A stretch of 35,745 bases of DNA, taken from Methanobrevibacter sp. (lineage in GTDB: Archaea > Methanobacteriota > Methanobacteria > Methanobacteriales > Methanobacteriaceae). The stretch's first letter is position 1. Each line of letters opens with the position of its first letter. Location of the stretch: contig NZ_JAFQSO010000018.1 of the NCBI RefSeq assembly GCF_017409525.1, forward strand, positions 1 to 35,745, read 5' to 3'. Below are positions 7,591 through 17,743 of this stretch, in pieces. The notes below the pieces were generated by a model. The model was given only the letters and a program-made list of their open reading frames with translations. It ran no database searches and was not told the origin of the DNA. The position numbers and the translations under genes are program-made.

Positions 7591-9096
7591 TTATTTTACT
7601 ATAAATGTCATTCCGTTATGGGAGTGACTTTTTGTACTGCCGCATGCGGTACATTTGTATTTAACGGTAATTTTCATTGTTGTAGTGGACGGCAGATATG
7701 CATTTGAGGTAGGTTTATATTGGACCTTGTATTTTTTGGTCACTGACTTTTTGAAATAGACTGTATTTCCCACCTGTTTGATGTATGTGTCAATAGTGCC
7801 TGCATAAAACTTGGCCTTTCCATTTTTGTTTACTTTAACCGTATCAATGATTTTCACTTTACCGCTTGTAACAGGTTTTCCCGCTTTGGTTTTAACCACA
7901 ACATAAAATGCCTTGTTGGAACCTCTGTAAACCACCTGGTCTTTGACGATTATTTTGGTCTCATCCCTTTTATTGATTTTTGCAGTTGAAACGGATTTGG
8001 CCGGGCTTTGATAGTTGGCTCCATTGAATGTTGCACTGTATTTGAAAGTTTTGACATTGTACAGTTTAATTGATACTTTGGCAACTCCATCTTTGACATT
8101 TGCAGTCAGTTTTTTACTGCCTATCTTGAATGTCACGGTACCTTCATTCACGTTTTTCCCTTCGCTTTGAACGGTTGCTTTTAAAACTGTTTCTGTACCT
8201 TTGTAACCGACCACTTTAGCGGCCTGAACGGTTACCGGCGCCTTTTGAATGACAATTGATTTTTTAACCGCAGCAGCACTTATATGGTCAAAATTTGAAG
8301 AAAATGTAACGGAGTGTGTTCCTGCACCCACAGGCGGTACGAATGAGATTTGACCTTGGGCATCAGTTATGGGATAATAGGTTTCGCCGTTGGAAAATGT
8401 GACTTTGGTCTGGATGTATTTGAGCGGCGCTTTGGTGTCCTTGTCTGTGAATTTGACAGTCATCACAGCTCCGGAATTATACTTTGAATTATAGTCGCTT
8501 GCGGTGATTGTCGCTGTTCCTTTAACCTTCAGAACAGCCCTGTCCAGAATATTGCCGTCATCATCATTATTCGCTGCAACCATAATATATGATCCAGGTG
8601 TGAGGAATTTTGCCGCAATTTTATAGTTGTGATTTCCGACGGTTTTGTCGCTGTAGCTTGAAATGAGGGCTGTTTTTTTAATCAGTTGCAGGTTCCCCTT
8701 TTCATCAATCTGGAAGAAGGCAAAATAGAAATTATATCCATTAACGCCCATTGTCTGGCAGGGGCTTAAATAATAGGTGATGGTTCCGCCGTTTGTTCCT
8801 GAAATTGTATAGCCATTGTCATTCAAATCAACGTTGTAAGACCTGAAAGGTGCGTCAATGGAGAGCACATCATCATCCTGAGGAATTGCCAGAACTTCCT
8901 CGTTTACGTCGTCTTCATCGGCAGCTATATCGTCATTACTCTTGATTATATTGCTTAAGTCATCAGAAATGCTTTCTATATCCCCAGCATCATCCGTCGC
9001 CACGACATCCGTAACGTTTTCCGCACTTGCTGATGAAATAGCGAAAATACTAATTATAAATAACATTAGTATATATACATATTTTTTGTTTAACAT
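7591..9096 (-). CDS. Secreted Ig-like adhesin-like protein
   Basis: A 501-aa exported protein. A signal peptide is visible: MLNKKYVYIL, a hydrophobic core, and a probable cut after ISSASA at about residue 25. An acidic, low-complexity stretch follows (about 30-80), then a beta-rich domain (about 85-195) and at least three Ig-like/bacterial Ig-type repeats between about 195 and 475, with the recurrent pattern of VTFxxG, GxAxVxI and YxATFNG motifs. No C-terminal membrane anchor or pseudomurein-binding repeat is visible. The tail is odd: KYKCTACGS with Cys482 and Cys485 followed by HSH at 491-493, a possible metal site. This group is expanded in Methanobrevibacter as adhesin-like proteins. Single gene with its own terminator. 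Ligand unknown. Confidence 0.82.
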   Translation of the reverse strand: MLNKKYVYILMLFIISIFAISSASAENVTDVVATDDAGDIESISDDLSNIIKSNDDIAADEDDVNEEVLAIPQDDDVLSIDAPFRSYNVDLNDNGYTISGTNGGTITYYLSPCQTMGVNGYNFYFAFFQIDEKGNLQLIKKTALISSYSDKTVGNHNYKIAAKFLTPGSYIMVAANNDDDGNILDRAVLKVKGTATITASDYNSKYNSGAVMTVKFTDKDTKAPLKYIQTKVTFSNGETYYPITDAQGQISFVPPVGAGTHSVTFSSNFDHISAAAVKKSIVIQKAPVTVQAAKVVGYKGTETVLKATVQSEGKNVNEGTVTFKIGSKKLTANVKDGVAKVSIKLYNVKTFKYSATFNGANYQSPAKSVSTAKINKRDETKIIVKDQVVYRGSNKAFYVVVKTKAGKPVTSGKVKIIDTVKVNKNGKAKFYAGTIDTYIKQVGNTVYFKKSVTKKYKVQYKPTSNAYLPSTTTMKITVKYKCTACGSTKSHSHNGMTFIVK

Positions 9097-9194
9097 TTTT
9101 CATTTCCCCTAAATATTTTAAACATGAAAAATAATTTTTCGATGATTATAGTATAAATATTAAAGTATAAGTATTTTAAGAGTGTCCGCCAAAA

Positions 9195-9299
9195 TTAAAT
9201 TTTGGTAGAATTGTTTTTTGGGCATTTGAATGCATCTAATTCATAATCATATTCAAAGTGGTCTTTATGATATATTTCTGATATTTTTAAATTTTTCAT
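9195..9299 (-). pseudogene. Fragment of an IS1182-like transposase
   Basis: A 34-codon open stretch on the minus strand whose product includes HKDHFEYDYELDAFKCPKNN. This resembles the middle of IS1182-group DDE transposases, which carry a KDxFxYDxxxDxFxCPxG segment. Nothing of the rest of such a protein (about 450 aa) is present, and a stop follows at once, so this is a remnant. A CCAAAATTAAATTTTGG palindrome at 9189-9205 overlaps its end. The call rests on a short motif remembered from the family. Confidence 0.45.
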
Positions 9300-9341
9300 G
9301 TTGGAGAATTGAAAAATCAGATTTTAAAAAAAGAGTTTTTT

Positions 9342-9361
9342 GGAAACTCCTATGAGTTTCC
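9342..9361 (-). terminator. Terminator of the vor-gatDE run
   Basis: Perfect 8-bp inverted repeat GGAAACTC (9342-9349) / GAGTTTCC (9354-9361) with a 4-nt loop, directly after the gatE stop codon. On the minus strand it is followed by A-rich then T-rich sequence with a seven-T run at about 9325-9331. Confidence 0.7.
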
Positions 9362-11227
9362 TTAAATTAATTTTTGAATTTCTTCACGAACGATTTTGTT
9401 AACCATGCCACCATCGGCTTTTCCTTTAAGCTGCTTCATGCACATTCCCATTAAAGGACCCATTGCACCCATTTGACGTTCTTTAACCATTCCCTCATTG
9501 TTCGCAACAATTTCGGCAATGATTTTAGCCACATCATCCTGGCTAAGCATGGTTAAGTTGTTTTTCTCGGCAATTTCGGCTATTTCAACATCTGGTGTTT
9601 TAATAGTTTCCACTGCAAGTTTTCTTACGCTATCCTTTGCTATTTTGCCCTCTGCTAAAAGAGTAAAGATGCCTTTAAAGCGGTCTAATGTTAAAACATT
9701 AACGTCATGACCTTCCCTTTTGATTTCTCTTAGGTCGTATGCAAGAAGTGAAGCAACCGGTGTGGCATCCACGTCAACTTCTTTCAATATGTCTTCGAAC
9801 ATGTCGGCTTCTTGCCTTTTGACAAGTTGTGTTGCCAAATCCTCACTTAATTTGTACTCTTCGATGATTCTGGCCTGTTTTACATCAGGCAATTCAGGCA
9901 AATTGTTTGCAATAGGTTTGACTCTGTCGGATGTGATTTTAAATAGAGGAATATCGGTTTCAAGATACATCCTGTTTGCAGTTGGAAGAGGTCTCATGTA
10001 TTCGGTGTTCCCATCATCCAGAGCTTTTCTTGTCTCTTCCACAACACCTTCCAAACCTAGGTTAGCTCTTCTTTTGACTTCCTCTAAGGCTGAAATGGCT
10101 ATGTCCTCATCATGAGCTACAATAATGAATGCATCATCTTCTCCAATGTTTAGGAAATCGTTTACCTTATCCACTTCTTCTTTGGTTATTCCATAAGCTG
10201 GAAGTTCATCTGAGTGGAAAATTCCGGAAACGCCACGTTTTTTAGCATAGCTTGCTATTTCAGTACCGAATCTTCTACCTGGCTGTACTTCAAGACCAAT
10301 TAAACCGTTGAAACCTTTCAAGACTACAGCCTTAATTGTTTCAGCAGATTTCAAAATTTTGGATTGGGTATCTTCGAATAATTCATCCAAGGTGTGGATC
10401 TCTTCTAAAACTTCTGCGTTTCTTTTTTCAAGTTCTTCTTTGATGTCAATCAAAACAAGTTGCCTTTGAACTTCACGCTCCACAATCTCGCTCATCAAAT
10501 CCAAGTCCTGAACACCTTTTATTTCTACACGTGCGCCCTTTGCAATGGAAATGTTCAAGTCTTGTCTGATTGTTCCAAGACCTCTTTTTACATTAGTACT
10601 TCTTAAAATTTGACCGAGCATGTATGCAACTTCACGGACCTGTTTTGGGTCATGCATTGAAGGGTCTGTTGTAATTTCTGCAAGTGGAATTCCCAATCTG
10701 TCCAATCTGAATTCGGTAAATCCATCTTGGGTTTCAATTCTTCTTGCGGCATCCTCTTCAAGACCCAAACTTTCAATAATGACTCTTCCATATGGAGTAT
10801 CTAGGTAACCGTCAGTTGCAACCATACCTGTTCTTTGAAATCCTCCAGTGTTACTTCCATCAATAACCTGTTTTCTCATTGTATGGAATTCATCAACAAT
10901 GTGCATGTTCATCAAGCAGGCTATTGTAATGCAGATATCTAGAGCTTCTTCGTTTAAGCTGTGTGGTGGTTCATCATCGTTTTCAACAAGACAGGTGTGT
11001 TTTTCAAAGTTTTCATATTTGAAATTAAGTCCTCTTAAGGATTCCTGCAATGCGGCTCTGTCGATTTCCCCAAGCTCAGATTGGGTTGGTCTTAGTTTTC
11101 TTTGAACTAATTCAGTATAATCATCATCAACAAGTTCTGTTTTACATGGGCAGAATAATTTGTGCTCACTATTTAATTGTTGGTGAATTTCAAGGCCCAT
11201 CTTTAATCCTAATTCATTGTAATCCAT
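9362..11227 (-). CDS. gatE: Glutamyl-tRNA(Gln) amidotransferase subunit E
   Basis: Archaeal-specific subunit that phosphorylates and amidates Glu-tRNA(Gln) to Gln-tRNA(Gln), with GatD supplying ammonia. The 621-aa length is typical. The N-terminal GatB/E core begins [13 protein letters not shown] and has the zinc-type CPC motif in KLFCPCKTE (about 24-32), [15 protein letters not shown] and the [20 protein letters not shown] segment. The middle holds the GAD-type insertion (about residues 285-410, [27 protein letters not shown]), and the C-terminus is the YqeY-like tail domain ending in [15 protein letters not shown]. Start ATG 11227 follows AAGGTGGTG at a good spacing. It lies 12 nt after gatD, and gatD lies 9 nt after vorA, so all may share a transcript. 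Confidence 0.97.
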   Translation of the reverse strand: MDYNELGLKMGLEIHQQLNSEHKLFCPCKTELVDDDYTELVQRKLRPTQSELGEIDRAALQESLRGLNFKYENFEKHTCLVENDDEPPHSLNEEALDICITIACLMNMHIVDEFHTMRKQVIDGSNTGGFQRTGMVATDGYLDTPYGRVIIESLGLEEDAARRIETQDGFTEFRLDRLGIPLAEITTDPSMHDPKQVREVAYMLGQILRSTNVKRGLGTIRQDLNISIAKGARVEIKGVQDLDLMSEIVEREVQRQLVLIDIKEELEKRNAEVLEEIHTLDELFEDTQSKILKSAETIKAVVLKGFNGLIGLEVQPGRRFGTEIASYAKKRGVSGIFHSDELPAYGITKEEVDKVNDFLNIGEDDAFIIVAHDEDIAISALEEVKRRANLGLEGVVEETRKALDDGNTEYMRPLPTANRMYLETDIPLFKITSDRVKPIANNLPELPDVKQARIIEEYKLSEDLATQLVKRQEADMFEDILKEVDVDATPVASLLAYDLREIKREGHDVNVLTLDRFKGIFTLLAEGKIAKDSVRKLAVETIKTPDVEIAEIAEKNNLTMLSQDDVAKIIAEIVANNEGMVKERQMGAMGPLMGMCMKQLKGKADGGMVNKIVREEIQKLI

Positions 11228-11239
11228 ATTAGCACCACC

Positions 11240-12550
11240 TTAGTTTAAGAAATCCTTAATTGAGGATTTTTCTCCAAATTCACCTGCAATATTCTTTTGC
11301 ATAATTTCATTCACTTCTTCGCGTTCATCGCTTTGACCCAATGCCCAGCATAGTTTGACATATGCAGTTTCAGGAGTCATGTCAAGACCGGAAATCACTC
11401 CAGCATCAATAATGTTACGTCCGGTTGAGTAAACATTCATATTAACTCTTCCATAAAGGCACTGTGATGTCATAACGACTGGAATATTTTCATCTCTTGC
11501 TCTTTTAAATGAGTCGATAAGGTCATTTGGAACATGTCCAAGTCCAGTTCCTTCAATGACAAGGCCTTTATAACCTTTGTCAATGTGATATTCAATGTAA
11601 TCATTAGATATTCCTGGGAAGCTTTTTATAAATCCTACTTTTTCCTCAATATCAGTATTCAATTCGAGTTCTTGAGATCCACGTTTGGTGTATGCATAAT
11701 TCGGATTAACAGTAACTCTTTTGTTTTGGATTTTAGCTATCGGTTGGGCATTTATACTCCTGAAAGTATCTCTTCTTGATGTGTGCATTTTTCTTACTTT
11801 AGTTCCCTTGTGCAGGTAGGTGTACTCATCATTTAAGCTTCCATGCATACAAACACAGACTTCTGCGATATCTGATTTGGATGCAACCACTGAATCGATT
11901 AAGTTGATGTTGGCATCACTTGAAGGTCTGTCAGAACTTCTCTGCGCTCCAGTGATGATGATTGGCACTGGTGTTTTTAACATGAAACTTAATGCAGCGG
12001 ATGTGTAATGCATTGTATCGGTACCATGGGCTATTACAACTCCATCAGCACCATTTGAAATGTCATTGGCTATTTCTTCTGCCGCTTTGACCCAGTATTC
12101 TGGTTTCATATCTTCACTTAGGATATTATATAATGCTTTCACGTTGTAGTTTGCATAATCTAATAATTCCGGATTGGCTTTTACAAGATCTGATGCTGTA
12201 AAGGCAGGATGCACAGCTCCAGTTCTATAATCGATAACTGATGATACTGTACCTCCAGTTGACACGATAGAGATATTCTGTTTTGATGGGTCATTTGGGA
12301 TTTCAGTTTCGCCAAATCCAATTTTTGGTTTTTCTCCTTTTTCAACTAGCTCAGCAGTGGTATTTTCAATAGCCACTCCTATATTGTAACCGCTAGATAA
12401 TTTTAAAACCAAGTATCCATCATCCGCATCTTCTGGCCGGTCAAGTAAAATACCAGTATAAGAGATGTCTTCCTTGTTGATTTTAATTGTGTCTCCTACA
12501 CCTAAATTGTAATTTTCTATATATTTTTTAGCATTTTCTTTATAGGTCAT
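11240..12550 (-). CDS. gatD: Glutamyl-tRNA(Gln) amidotransferase subunit D
   Basis: Asparaginase-like subunit that releases ammonia from glutamine (or asparagine) for GatE. The 436-aa product has an N-terminal beta-barrel domain (about 1-85), then an L-asparaginase fold with [12 protein letters not shown] at about 93-104 (catalytic Thr in the STGGT loop) and [17 protein letters not shown] with Thr177-Asp178, the second active-site pair. [14 protein letters not shown] contributes the conserved substrate loop. The start is ATG 12550; the TTG one codon upstream is not needed, and GTGAT precedes it. Its spacing of 9 nt from vorA is unusual company for a translation gene. Confidence 0.97.
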   Translation of the reverse strand: MTYKENAKKYIENYNLGVGDTIKINKEDISYTGILLDRPEDADDGYLVLKLSSGYNIGVAIENTTAELVEKGEKPKIGFGETEIPNDPSKQNISIVSTGGTVSSVIDYRTGAVHPAFTASDLVKANPELLDYANYNVKALYNILSEDMKPEYWVKAAEEIANDISNGADGVVIAHGTDTMHYTSAALSFMLKTPVPIIITGAQRSSDRPSSDANINLIDSVVASKSDIAEVCVCMHGSLNDEYTYLHKGTKVRKMHTSRRDTFRSINAQPIAKIQNKRVTVNPNYAYTKRGSQELELNTDIEEKVGFIKSFPGISNDYIEYHIDKGYKGLVIEGTGLGHVPNDLIDSFKRARDENIPVVMTSQCLYGRVNMNVYSTGRNIIDAGVISGLDMTPETAYVKLCWALGQSDEREEVNEIMQKNIAGEFGEKSSIKDFLN

Positions 12551-12559
12551 CAAATCACA

Positions 12560-13999
12560 CTATGAATTGTTTTTCAACCATTCTGCTCCAGCTTCTAAAA
12601 CTTCAATGTTCACATCAATAACTTTTGGTTTGGATGCAAACATTTCACGAATAGCATTTTCATAAGATTCACGCTTTAAAACATTGCCCAATTCAGTCAA
12701 TGCACCTAAGAGTGCAGTATTTGCAGTTCTTGCATTTCCATGTTCTTCTGCAATATCTACACAAGGCATTGCAATGACTCTAACATCCCTGTCGGTTTCG
12801 AATTCTCCGATTTTTGCATCGTAGAGAATTACTCCACCTTCTTTCACATCCTGTGAGAATTGTTCTAGGGATGGCTTGTTTAAAGCTATAAGAATGTCAA
12901 TATCATCAACTACAGGGGTTCCTATTGTTTCATTTGAAATCACTACTGAACAGTTTGATTTTCCCCCTCTCTGTTCTGGTCCGTAACTAGGATACCATGA
13001 AACGTGCTTTCCTTCAGCACAGGCAGCCTGAGCTATTGTAAGTCCAGCACTTAAAACTCCCTGGCCTCCGAATCCTGAAACTTTAATGCTCACCGGTTCC
13101 ATTTCATCATCGACATAACCTAATCCTTCATCTCTGTTTACATTAAAGATTTTATCCAAGGATTCTGTTGAAAAATCACTGGCAGGTCTTATTACTGGTT
13201 CCTTGGTGTATAATTCATTTCTGAAATTTTTAACAGGGAATTCTTTTTCCATTTTCTCTTCAATGAACTTTTGTGCACTAACCACATCCTGTTTTAAGTT
13301 AGTGGGACATGGTGATAGGACTTCAACAAATGAATATCCTTTTCCTTCTTTTTGGACAGTTAAGGCTTGTTTGATAGCAAATTTAGCGAGTCTGATTTTT
13401 AGGGGATTAGCAAGGGAAACCCTTTCAATGAATACAGGTGCTTTTAAAGTGTTGATTAACTCGCACATGTGGGTAGGGTGTCCTGTATAATCAGGATCTC
13501 TGCCGGTTTGGCAGGTAACGGTTTTCTCTCCAATCAATGTTGTTGGAGCCATCTGACCGCCGGTCATTCCATAAACTGTGTTGTTTACGAAAAATACTGC
13601 AATCTTTTCCCCTCTGTTTGCAGCTTGCAGGGTTTCATTCAAACCGATTGAAGCTAAATCTCCATCTCCTTGATAGCTCATTACTATTGCATTATCTTGA
13701 GCTCTTGAAATACCTGTAGCTACTGCAGGGGCTCTTCCGTGTGCTGTTTGGAAGTTTCCGCAGTTAAAGTAGAAATATGCGTATACTGAACATCCTACAG
13801 GGGAAATCATCACGCATCTCTCTTGGATTCCAAGTTCATCCATACATTCAGCAATTAATTTATGTAAAATTCCATGTCCACAACCAGCACAGTAGTGAGT
13901 AGATTGAATATTGGTTCCTTTTCTAGGATACTCTTCTAAAAGGGATTGTGGATTTCTACGTATTTTTAATTCATAATCTTTATCAATGTTTTCACTCAT
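12560..13999 (-). CDS. vorA: 2-oxoacid:ferredoxin oxidoreductase, fused beta and gamma chains (VorA)
   Basis: Catalytic part of a 2-ketoisovalerate:ferredoxin oxidoreductase, which interconverts branched 2-oxoacids, CoA and acyl-CoA with ferredoxin. The 479-aa chain is a fusion. The beta domain (about 1-260) has the Fe-S/ThDP start HYCAGCGHG at 35-43, the thiamine-diphosphate motif GDGDLASIG at 111-119, [11 protein letters not shown] and the SPCPTNLK segment. The gamma domain starts at about residue 303 with [14 protein letters not shown] and has [14 protein letters not shown]. The beta-gamma fusion with separate alpha and delta genes matches Methanothermobacter VorA rather than KorABCD or PorABCD. 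Substrate preference within the branched-chain group cannot be read from sequence. It follows vorB after 12 nt. Confidence 0.88.
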   Translation of the reverse strand: MSENIDKDYELKIRRNPQSLLEEYPRKGTNIQSTHYCAGCGHGILHKLIAECMDELGIQERCVMISPVGCSVYAYFYFNCGNFQTAHGRAPAVATGISRAQDNAIVMSYQGDGDLASIGLNETLQAANRGEKIAVFFVNNTVYGMTGGQMAPTTLIGEKTVTCQTGRDPDYTGHPTHMCELINTLKAPVFIERVSLANPLKIRLAKFAIKQALTVQKEGKGYSFVEVLSPCPTNLKQDVVSAQKFIEEKMEKEFPVKNFRNELYTKEPVIRPASDFSTESLDKIFNVNRDEGLGYVDDEMEPVSIKVSGFGGQGVLSAGLTIAQAACAEGKHVSWYPSYGPEQRGGKSNCSVVISNETIGTPVVDDIDILIALNKPSLEQFSQDVKEGGVILYDAKIGEFETDRDVRVIAMPCVDIAEEHGNARTANTALLGALTELGNVLKRESYENAIREMFASKPKVIDVNIEVLEAGAEWLKNNS

Positions 14000-14011
14000 T
14001 TTTCCACATCC

Positions 14012-15127
14012 TTAATCAATAATATTTGGACTAGCTTTTTCCTCACTTCTTTTGGATAAGTCTATGTCCTCATCTTCAAAGCCAGCTATTTCATAGATTT
14101 TAGCAAGAATCTGTTTTAATTCAATTAAGTTTCCACCCATTCTGTTAACAAGGTGGGTGTCTTCTTTTCTTAAAGCTGCAAATTGCACATCAGCCAACAG
14201 TTGTCCATTACTCATCTCAACAGATATGAAACTGACGCCTTTATCTGCAAGCTCTTTTACTTTATCAACTGGGAAAGGTGACAATGTAATTGGTCTTAAA
14301 AGTCCAACTTTTATGCCTTTTTCACGACTTTTGTCAACTGCTGATCTTGCGATTCTGCTGCTGATACCGTATGATACTAAAACAATATCTGCATCTTCAA
14401 CTTGGTATTCTTCATAAATAACTTCTTCAGCATCGATTTTAGTATATTTTTCCTGAAGTTTATAGTTAAAATCTTCCAATTCATTAAAGTCATTATAAAT
14501 TGAAGTGATGAGGTTTTCCATAGTTTCCTTATTTCCTTTTACTGCCCAAGGCTTATCGTTTTTAGGTTCGATTGCCTTTTCAGGGAACACTAATGGTTCT
14601 GCCATCTGGCCTAAAGTTCCATCAGCTAGGACAACTACTGGGTTTCTCCATTTGTCTGCAAGGTCAAACGCTTTCATGGTCAAATCACACATTTCCTGCA
14701 CGCTGTTAGGAGCGAGGACTATGTTTTTATAATTACCATGGCCTCCGCCTTTGACAACTTGATTGTAATCTCCTTGTTCAGGTCCGATATTTCCAAGTCC
14801 TGGACCTGCCCTCATGATATCCACAATAACTGCAGGCAATTCAGCACCTGCAAGGAAAGTGAATCCCTCTTGCATTAAGCTAATTCCAGGTCCTGAAGAG
14901 GAAGTCATGACTCTGTGTCCAGCACCTGAAGCACCATAAACCATGTTGATGGATGCCTCTTCACTTTCTGCCTGTACAAAGTTTCTTCCAACCATCGGGA
15001 AATATTTTGAAGCTTCGTGCAAAATTTCACTTGCTGGAGTAATTGGGTATCCAAAGAAACAATCGCAGCCAGCATACATTGCACCAATGACAACTGCAGT
15101 ATTTCCTTTAACCATTTGATTACTCAT
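14012..15127 (-). CDS. vorB: 2-oxoacid:ferredoxin oxidoreductase alpha chain (VorB)
   Basis: Alpha chain of the same enzyme (371 aa): pyrimidine-binding domain beginning [28 protein letters not shown], with the [12 protein letters not shown] and AEL(P)[14 protein letters not shown] segments at about 76-110, and a C-terminal domain (about 245-345) with [22 protein letters not shown] and a [12 protein letters not shown] turn. ATG 15127 abuts the vorC stop with no gap; GGGGG lies 8 bases before it inside vorC. The C-terminal [10 protein letters not shown] tail is acidic and slightly longer than the core requires. Acts in the cytosol with VorA and VorC. Confidence 0.88.
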   Translation of the reverse strand: MSNQMVKGNTAVVIGAMYAGCDCFFGYPITPASEILHEASKYFPMVGRNFVQAESEEASINMVYGASGAGHRVMTSSSGPGISLMQEGFTFLAGAELPAVIVDIMRAGPGLGNIGPEQGDYNQVVKGGGHGNYKNIVLAPNSVQEMCDLTMKAFDLADKWRNPVVVLADGTLGQMAEPLVFPEKAIEPKNDKPWAVKGNKETMENLITSIYNDFNELEDFNYKLQEKYTKIDAEEVIYEEYQVEDADIVLVSYGISSRIARSAVDKSREKGIKVGLLRPITLSPFPVDKVKELADKGVSFISVEMSNGQLLADVQFAALRKEDTHLVNRMGGNLIELKQILAKIYEIAGFEDEDIDLSKRSEEKASPNIID

Positions 15128-15412
15128 TTAGTTTCCCCCTTTATTAGCTGCTTTTGCTTTAATCATTTTAGCAACTGAATCGTTTATAATCTTTTTATAT
15201 TGATGTACTTCTAGTGCTAACGGTTCCGGGCATGTAAAGTAGCAGTCTTTACATCCAGTGCAACCGTTGCCACTATAATATGCAAATTGATATCCTGCGT
15301 CGTTCATGTCTTCTGAAAGTAATATTGCATTTTGAGGACATCCAGTTATGCATCGCATACATCCTTTGCAAATTTCTTTATTAATAACTGGATAAGATAT
15401 CTCTTCTGTCAT
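15128..15412 (-). CDS. vorC: Ferredoxin-type delta chain (VorC), two [4Fe-4S] clusters
   Basis: A 94-aa electron-transfer subunit. Two complete cluster motifs are visible: CKGCMRCITGCP (about 15-26) and CTGCKDCYFTCP (about 51-62). The 24-residue spacer and basic C-terminus (KAKAANKGGN) are as in VorC/PorD-type chains. It passes electrons between the thiamine-enzyme core and soluble ferredoxin. It follows the acyl-CoA synthetase after 9 nt and directly precedes vorB. GATGAT 7 bases before the ATG is a weak SD. Confidence 0.87.
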   Translation of the reverse strand: MTEEISYPVINKEICKGCMRCITGCPQNAILLSEDMNDAGYQFAYYSGNGCTGCKDCYFTCPEPLALEVHQYKKIINDSVAKMIKAKAANKGGN

Positions 15413-15421
15413 TTATATCAT

Positions 15422-17092
15422 CTAATTAATTTTTTTCTGATCTCTTTCTCTTATTTCAACTCTCCTTGTTTTACCGCTGATGGTTTCTGGAAGTTCATCC
15501 ACATATTCAACCATTCGTGGGTATTTGTAAGGAGCTGTAACTCTTTTAACATGATTCTGAATGTCTTTAGTTAATGAATCTGACGGTTCAAAGTCAGGTT
15601 GCAAAACAATGCTTGCTTTTACAATTTGACCTCTAACTTCATCAGGATAAGCGGTAATTGCGCAGTGACGTACTGCTTCGTGGGATAGCACGGCACTTTC
15701 CACTTCATAAGGTCCAATACGATAACCTGAAGATTTAATTATGTCATCGTTTCTTCCAACAAAGTGAACGTATCCTTCTTCATCCATCCATGCAGTATCT
15801 CCGCAATGATAATAGCCATCATGCCATTGTGCAGCCTGTTTTACAGGATCTTTATAATATTCTTTAAATAAACCTGGAGGAACTCCTTCAGATACGTCAA
15901 AACAGAGTTCTCCTTCATCACCAAATTCCACGGGATTATCCTCTTCATCTAATAATTTAAGTTTGTAAAGAGGGGAAGGTTTACCAATTGACCCTACTTT
16001 AGCGTCTAACCAGATGAATGTTCCGATGGATAATGTGGTTTCTGTTTGCCCGAACCCTTCCTTGATTCTCAAACCGGCAATATCATAGAATCTTTCGGAT
16101 ACTTCTGGAGGAAGTGGTTCGCCTGCTGTTGCAACATATTTTAGATTTGAAAAGTCATAACCTTCGATTTTCTCTTTAATCAGGAATCTATAGACTGTTG
16201 GAGGAGCACAGAAAGTGTCTACCTTGTGCTCTATGATTTTTTCAAGTAATCTTATTCCATTAAACCTTACGTAATCATAAATGAATATTGCAGTTCCAGC
16301 AATCCATTGGCCGTAAATATTTCCCCATACGGCTTTTCCCCATCCGGTATCTGATGCAGTGTGGTGAACTCCATCCTCTACAACATTTTGCCAGTATTTT
16401 GCAGTAGGGATATGGCCTAATGCATAAGTATGCCTGTGTGCAACCATTTTAGGAAGTCCACTGGTTCCTGAAGTAAAGTAAATTAAGAATACTTCATCAG
16501 CCATTGGATTATCATCCCCAGTAGGCCTTTCATACACTGGGCTTTCTTCTTCAATAGCTTTATTGAAGTTAATCCAACCATCTCTATCAGTTTCAATCAC
16601 AAGCTTTTGCAACTCCCAATCAAGCTCTTTTTCAGCTTCTTCATAATCAGGCAATAAAGAATCTTCTTCTACTGTAATAATTGCTTTTACTTCTGCTTGT
16701 TTTATTCTAAAATCAATATCATGAAGTTTTAACATATGTGTAGCAGGAATGGCTATTGCACCAAGTTTGTGCAGTGCAACCATGCAAAACCACCATTCGT
16801 ATCTATTTTTTAATGTAAGCATTACCTTGTCGCCTTTTTGGATGCCTATCTTTTTAAGTAAATTGACAGTTTTATTGGAATATTCTTTCATGTCTTTAAA
16901 TGTGAAAGTGTGTTCTTCATCATCGTTTGTCCATATCAATGCGATTTTATCAGGGTCTATTTCTGCATATTTGTCTACTACATCAAATCCAAAGTTAAAA
17001 TCATCATCAAATTTAAGCTTAAAGTTATTGAAAAAATCTTCATAAGAGTCAAAGTCAACTCTCTCTACAAAATCTCCTATCACTGATGTCAT
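15422..17092 (-). CDS. AMP-forming acyl-CoA synthetase, likely branched/short-chain
   Basis: A 556-aa adenylate-forming enzyme. Hallmarks are the P-loop-like YFTSGTSGLPKMVAH at 205-219, the core motif EGFGQTETT, the GYHCGDTAW/GRNDDIIKSSGYRIGPYEVE hinge region, and the C-terminal catalytic Lys541 in SGKTRR. The overall text resembles medium-chain/Acs-like acyl-CoA synthetases rather than true acetyl-CoA synthetase, which is about 630 aa or longer. With vorCBA directly downstream (9-nt gap) the natural substrates would be short branched acids such as isobutyrate, isovalerate or 2-methylbutyrate; this is inference from context. SD AGGAG precedes ATG 17092. Annotation as acetate-CoA ligase would be the common alternative. 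Confidence 0.85.
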   Translation of the reverse strand: MTSVIGDFVERVDFDSYEDFFNNFKLKFDDDFNFGFDVVDKYAEIDPDKIALIWTNDDEEHTFTFKDMKEYSNKTVNLLKKIGIQKGDKVMLTLKNRYEWWFCMVALHKLGAIAIPATHMLKLHDIDFRIKQAEVKAIITVEEDSLLPDYEEAEKELDWELQKLVIETDRDGWINFNKAIEEESPVYERPTGDDNPMADEVFLIYFTSGTSGLPKMVAHRHTYALGHIPTAKYWQNVVEDGVHHTASDTGWGKAVWGNIYGQWIAGTAIFIYDYVRFNGIRLLEKIIEHKVDTFCAPPTVYRFLIKEKIEGYDFSNLKYVATAGEPLPPEVSERFYDIAGLRIKEGFGQTETTLSIGTFIWLDAKVGSIGKPSPLYKLKLLDEEDNPVEFGDEGELCFDVSEGVPPGLFKEYYKDPVKQAAQWHDGYYHCGDTAWMDEEGYVHFVGRNDDIIKSSGYRIGPYEVESAVLSHEAVRHCAITAYPDEVRGQIVKASIVLQPDFEPSDSLTKDIQNHVKRVTAPYKYPRMVEYVDELPETISGKTRRVEIRERDQKKIN

Positions 17093-17112
17093 TTAATTAA
17101 CTCCTGTAAATA

Positions 17113-17664
17113 TTATATGATTACTGCTAAGAATTTAGCGGGTTTATCGTTAAGTGCTACCATTGCATGTCTATGTGCTGAATCAAAGAAGATGCAATCT
17201 CCTTCATTTAATATGATTTCGTTATTGTGTATGTATATTTTTAATGAACCTTCAAGAACATAGTTAAATTCCTGTCCTGGGTGTGAATTGAGTGAAGGTG
17301 TTGGATTCTTTTTGGGATCCACAACAACAAGGAATGTTTCAGCTTTTTTATGAATGAATTTTGAACATAGGTTTTCGTGAGTGTACTCCTTACTTCTATC
17401 AACTGATATTCCCTTGTTTGCACGAGTGACATCAAAGATGCTCATTCTGCTTTCTTCACCGGTTAATAATAATCCTAAATCAACTTTAAAAATATGTGCT
17501 AGTTCGTATAAGAAGCTTGCAGGAATGTCTACTTCTCCGTTTTCGTATTGGATGTATGTTTCTTCTGTAATGTTTAATTCAGATGCAATTTCATTAATTG
17601 TAAAATCTGAAAGTTCTCTTAATTCTCTAATTCTGTTTCCAATTTCTTTGTTGTATTCATTCAA
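17113..17664 (-). CDS. HTH (XRE) - cupin transcriptional regulator
   Basis: Probable regulator of the acyl-CoA synthetase/vor genes, 183 aa. An XRE-type helix-turn-helix fills about residues 7-62 ([20 protein letters not shown], then [20 protein letters not shown]). A cupin domain (about 110-183) has [20 protein letters not shown] and a second motif [15 protein letters not shown]. Such two-domain proteins sense small ligands in the cupin barrel. The start is chosen as TTG 17664: AAGGTG at 17671-17676 lies six bases before it, whereas the GTG at 17671-17673 is part of this SD. First gene of the run, 20 nt before the synthetase. A palindrome beside its TATA box suggests self-control. Confidence 0.82.
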   Translation of the reverse strand: MNEYNKEIGNRIRELRELSDFTINEIASELNITEETYIQYENGEVDIPASFLYELAHIFKVDLGLLLTGEESRMSIFDVTRANKGISVDRSKEYTHENLCSKFIHKKAETFLVVVDPKKNPTPSLNSHPGQEFNYVLEGSLKIYIHNNEIILNEGDCIFFDSAHRHAMVALNDKPAKFLAVII

Positions 17665-17721
17665 AATAAACACCTTATATTTTCAATCGATTTATAATAT
17701 TATAATATATATTTATAACAT

Positions 17722-17743
17722 ATTCTAATTTTGATTTTAGAAT
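17722..17743. promoter_or_regulatory. Palindromic candidate operator for the regulator
   Basis: Inverted repeat ATTCTAA (17722-17728) / TTAGAAT (17737-17743) with an 8-nt AT spacer. It abuts a minus-strand TATA box at 17743-17751 and covers the expected start-site region. Binding of the HTH-cupin protein here would block the promoter. The region is very AT-rich, so a chance palindrome is possible. Confidence 0.4.

Noticed and set aside
15422-17092. Acetyl-CoA synthetase (Acs) as the name for the AMP-forming ligase
   Set aside because: The protein is about 556 aa, shorter than true Acs (about 630 aa or more), and resembles medium-chain/branched acyl-CoA synthetases; the vor linkage also argues for branched acids.
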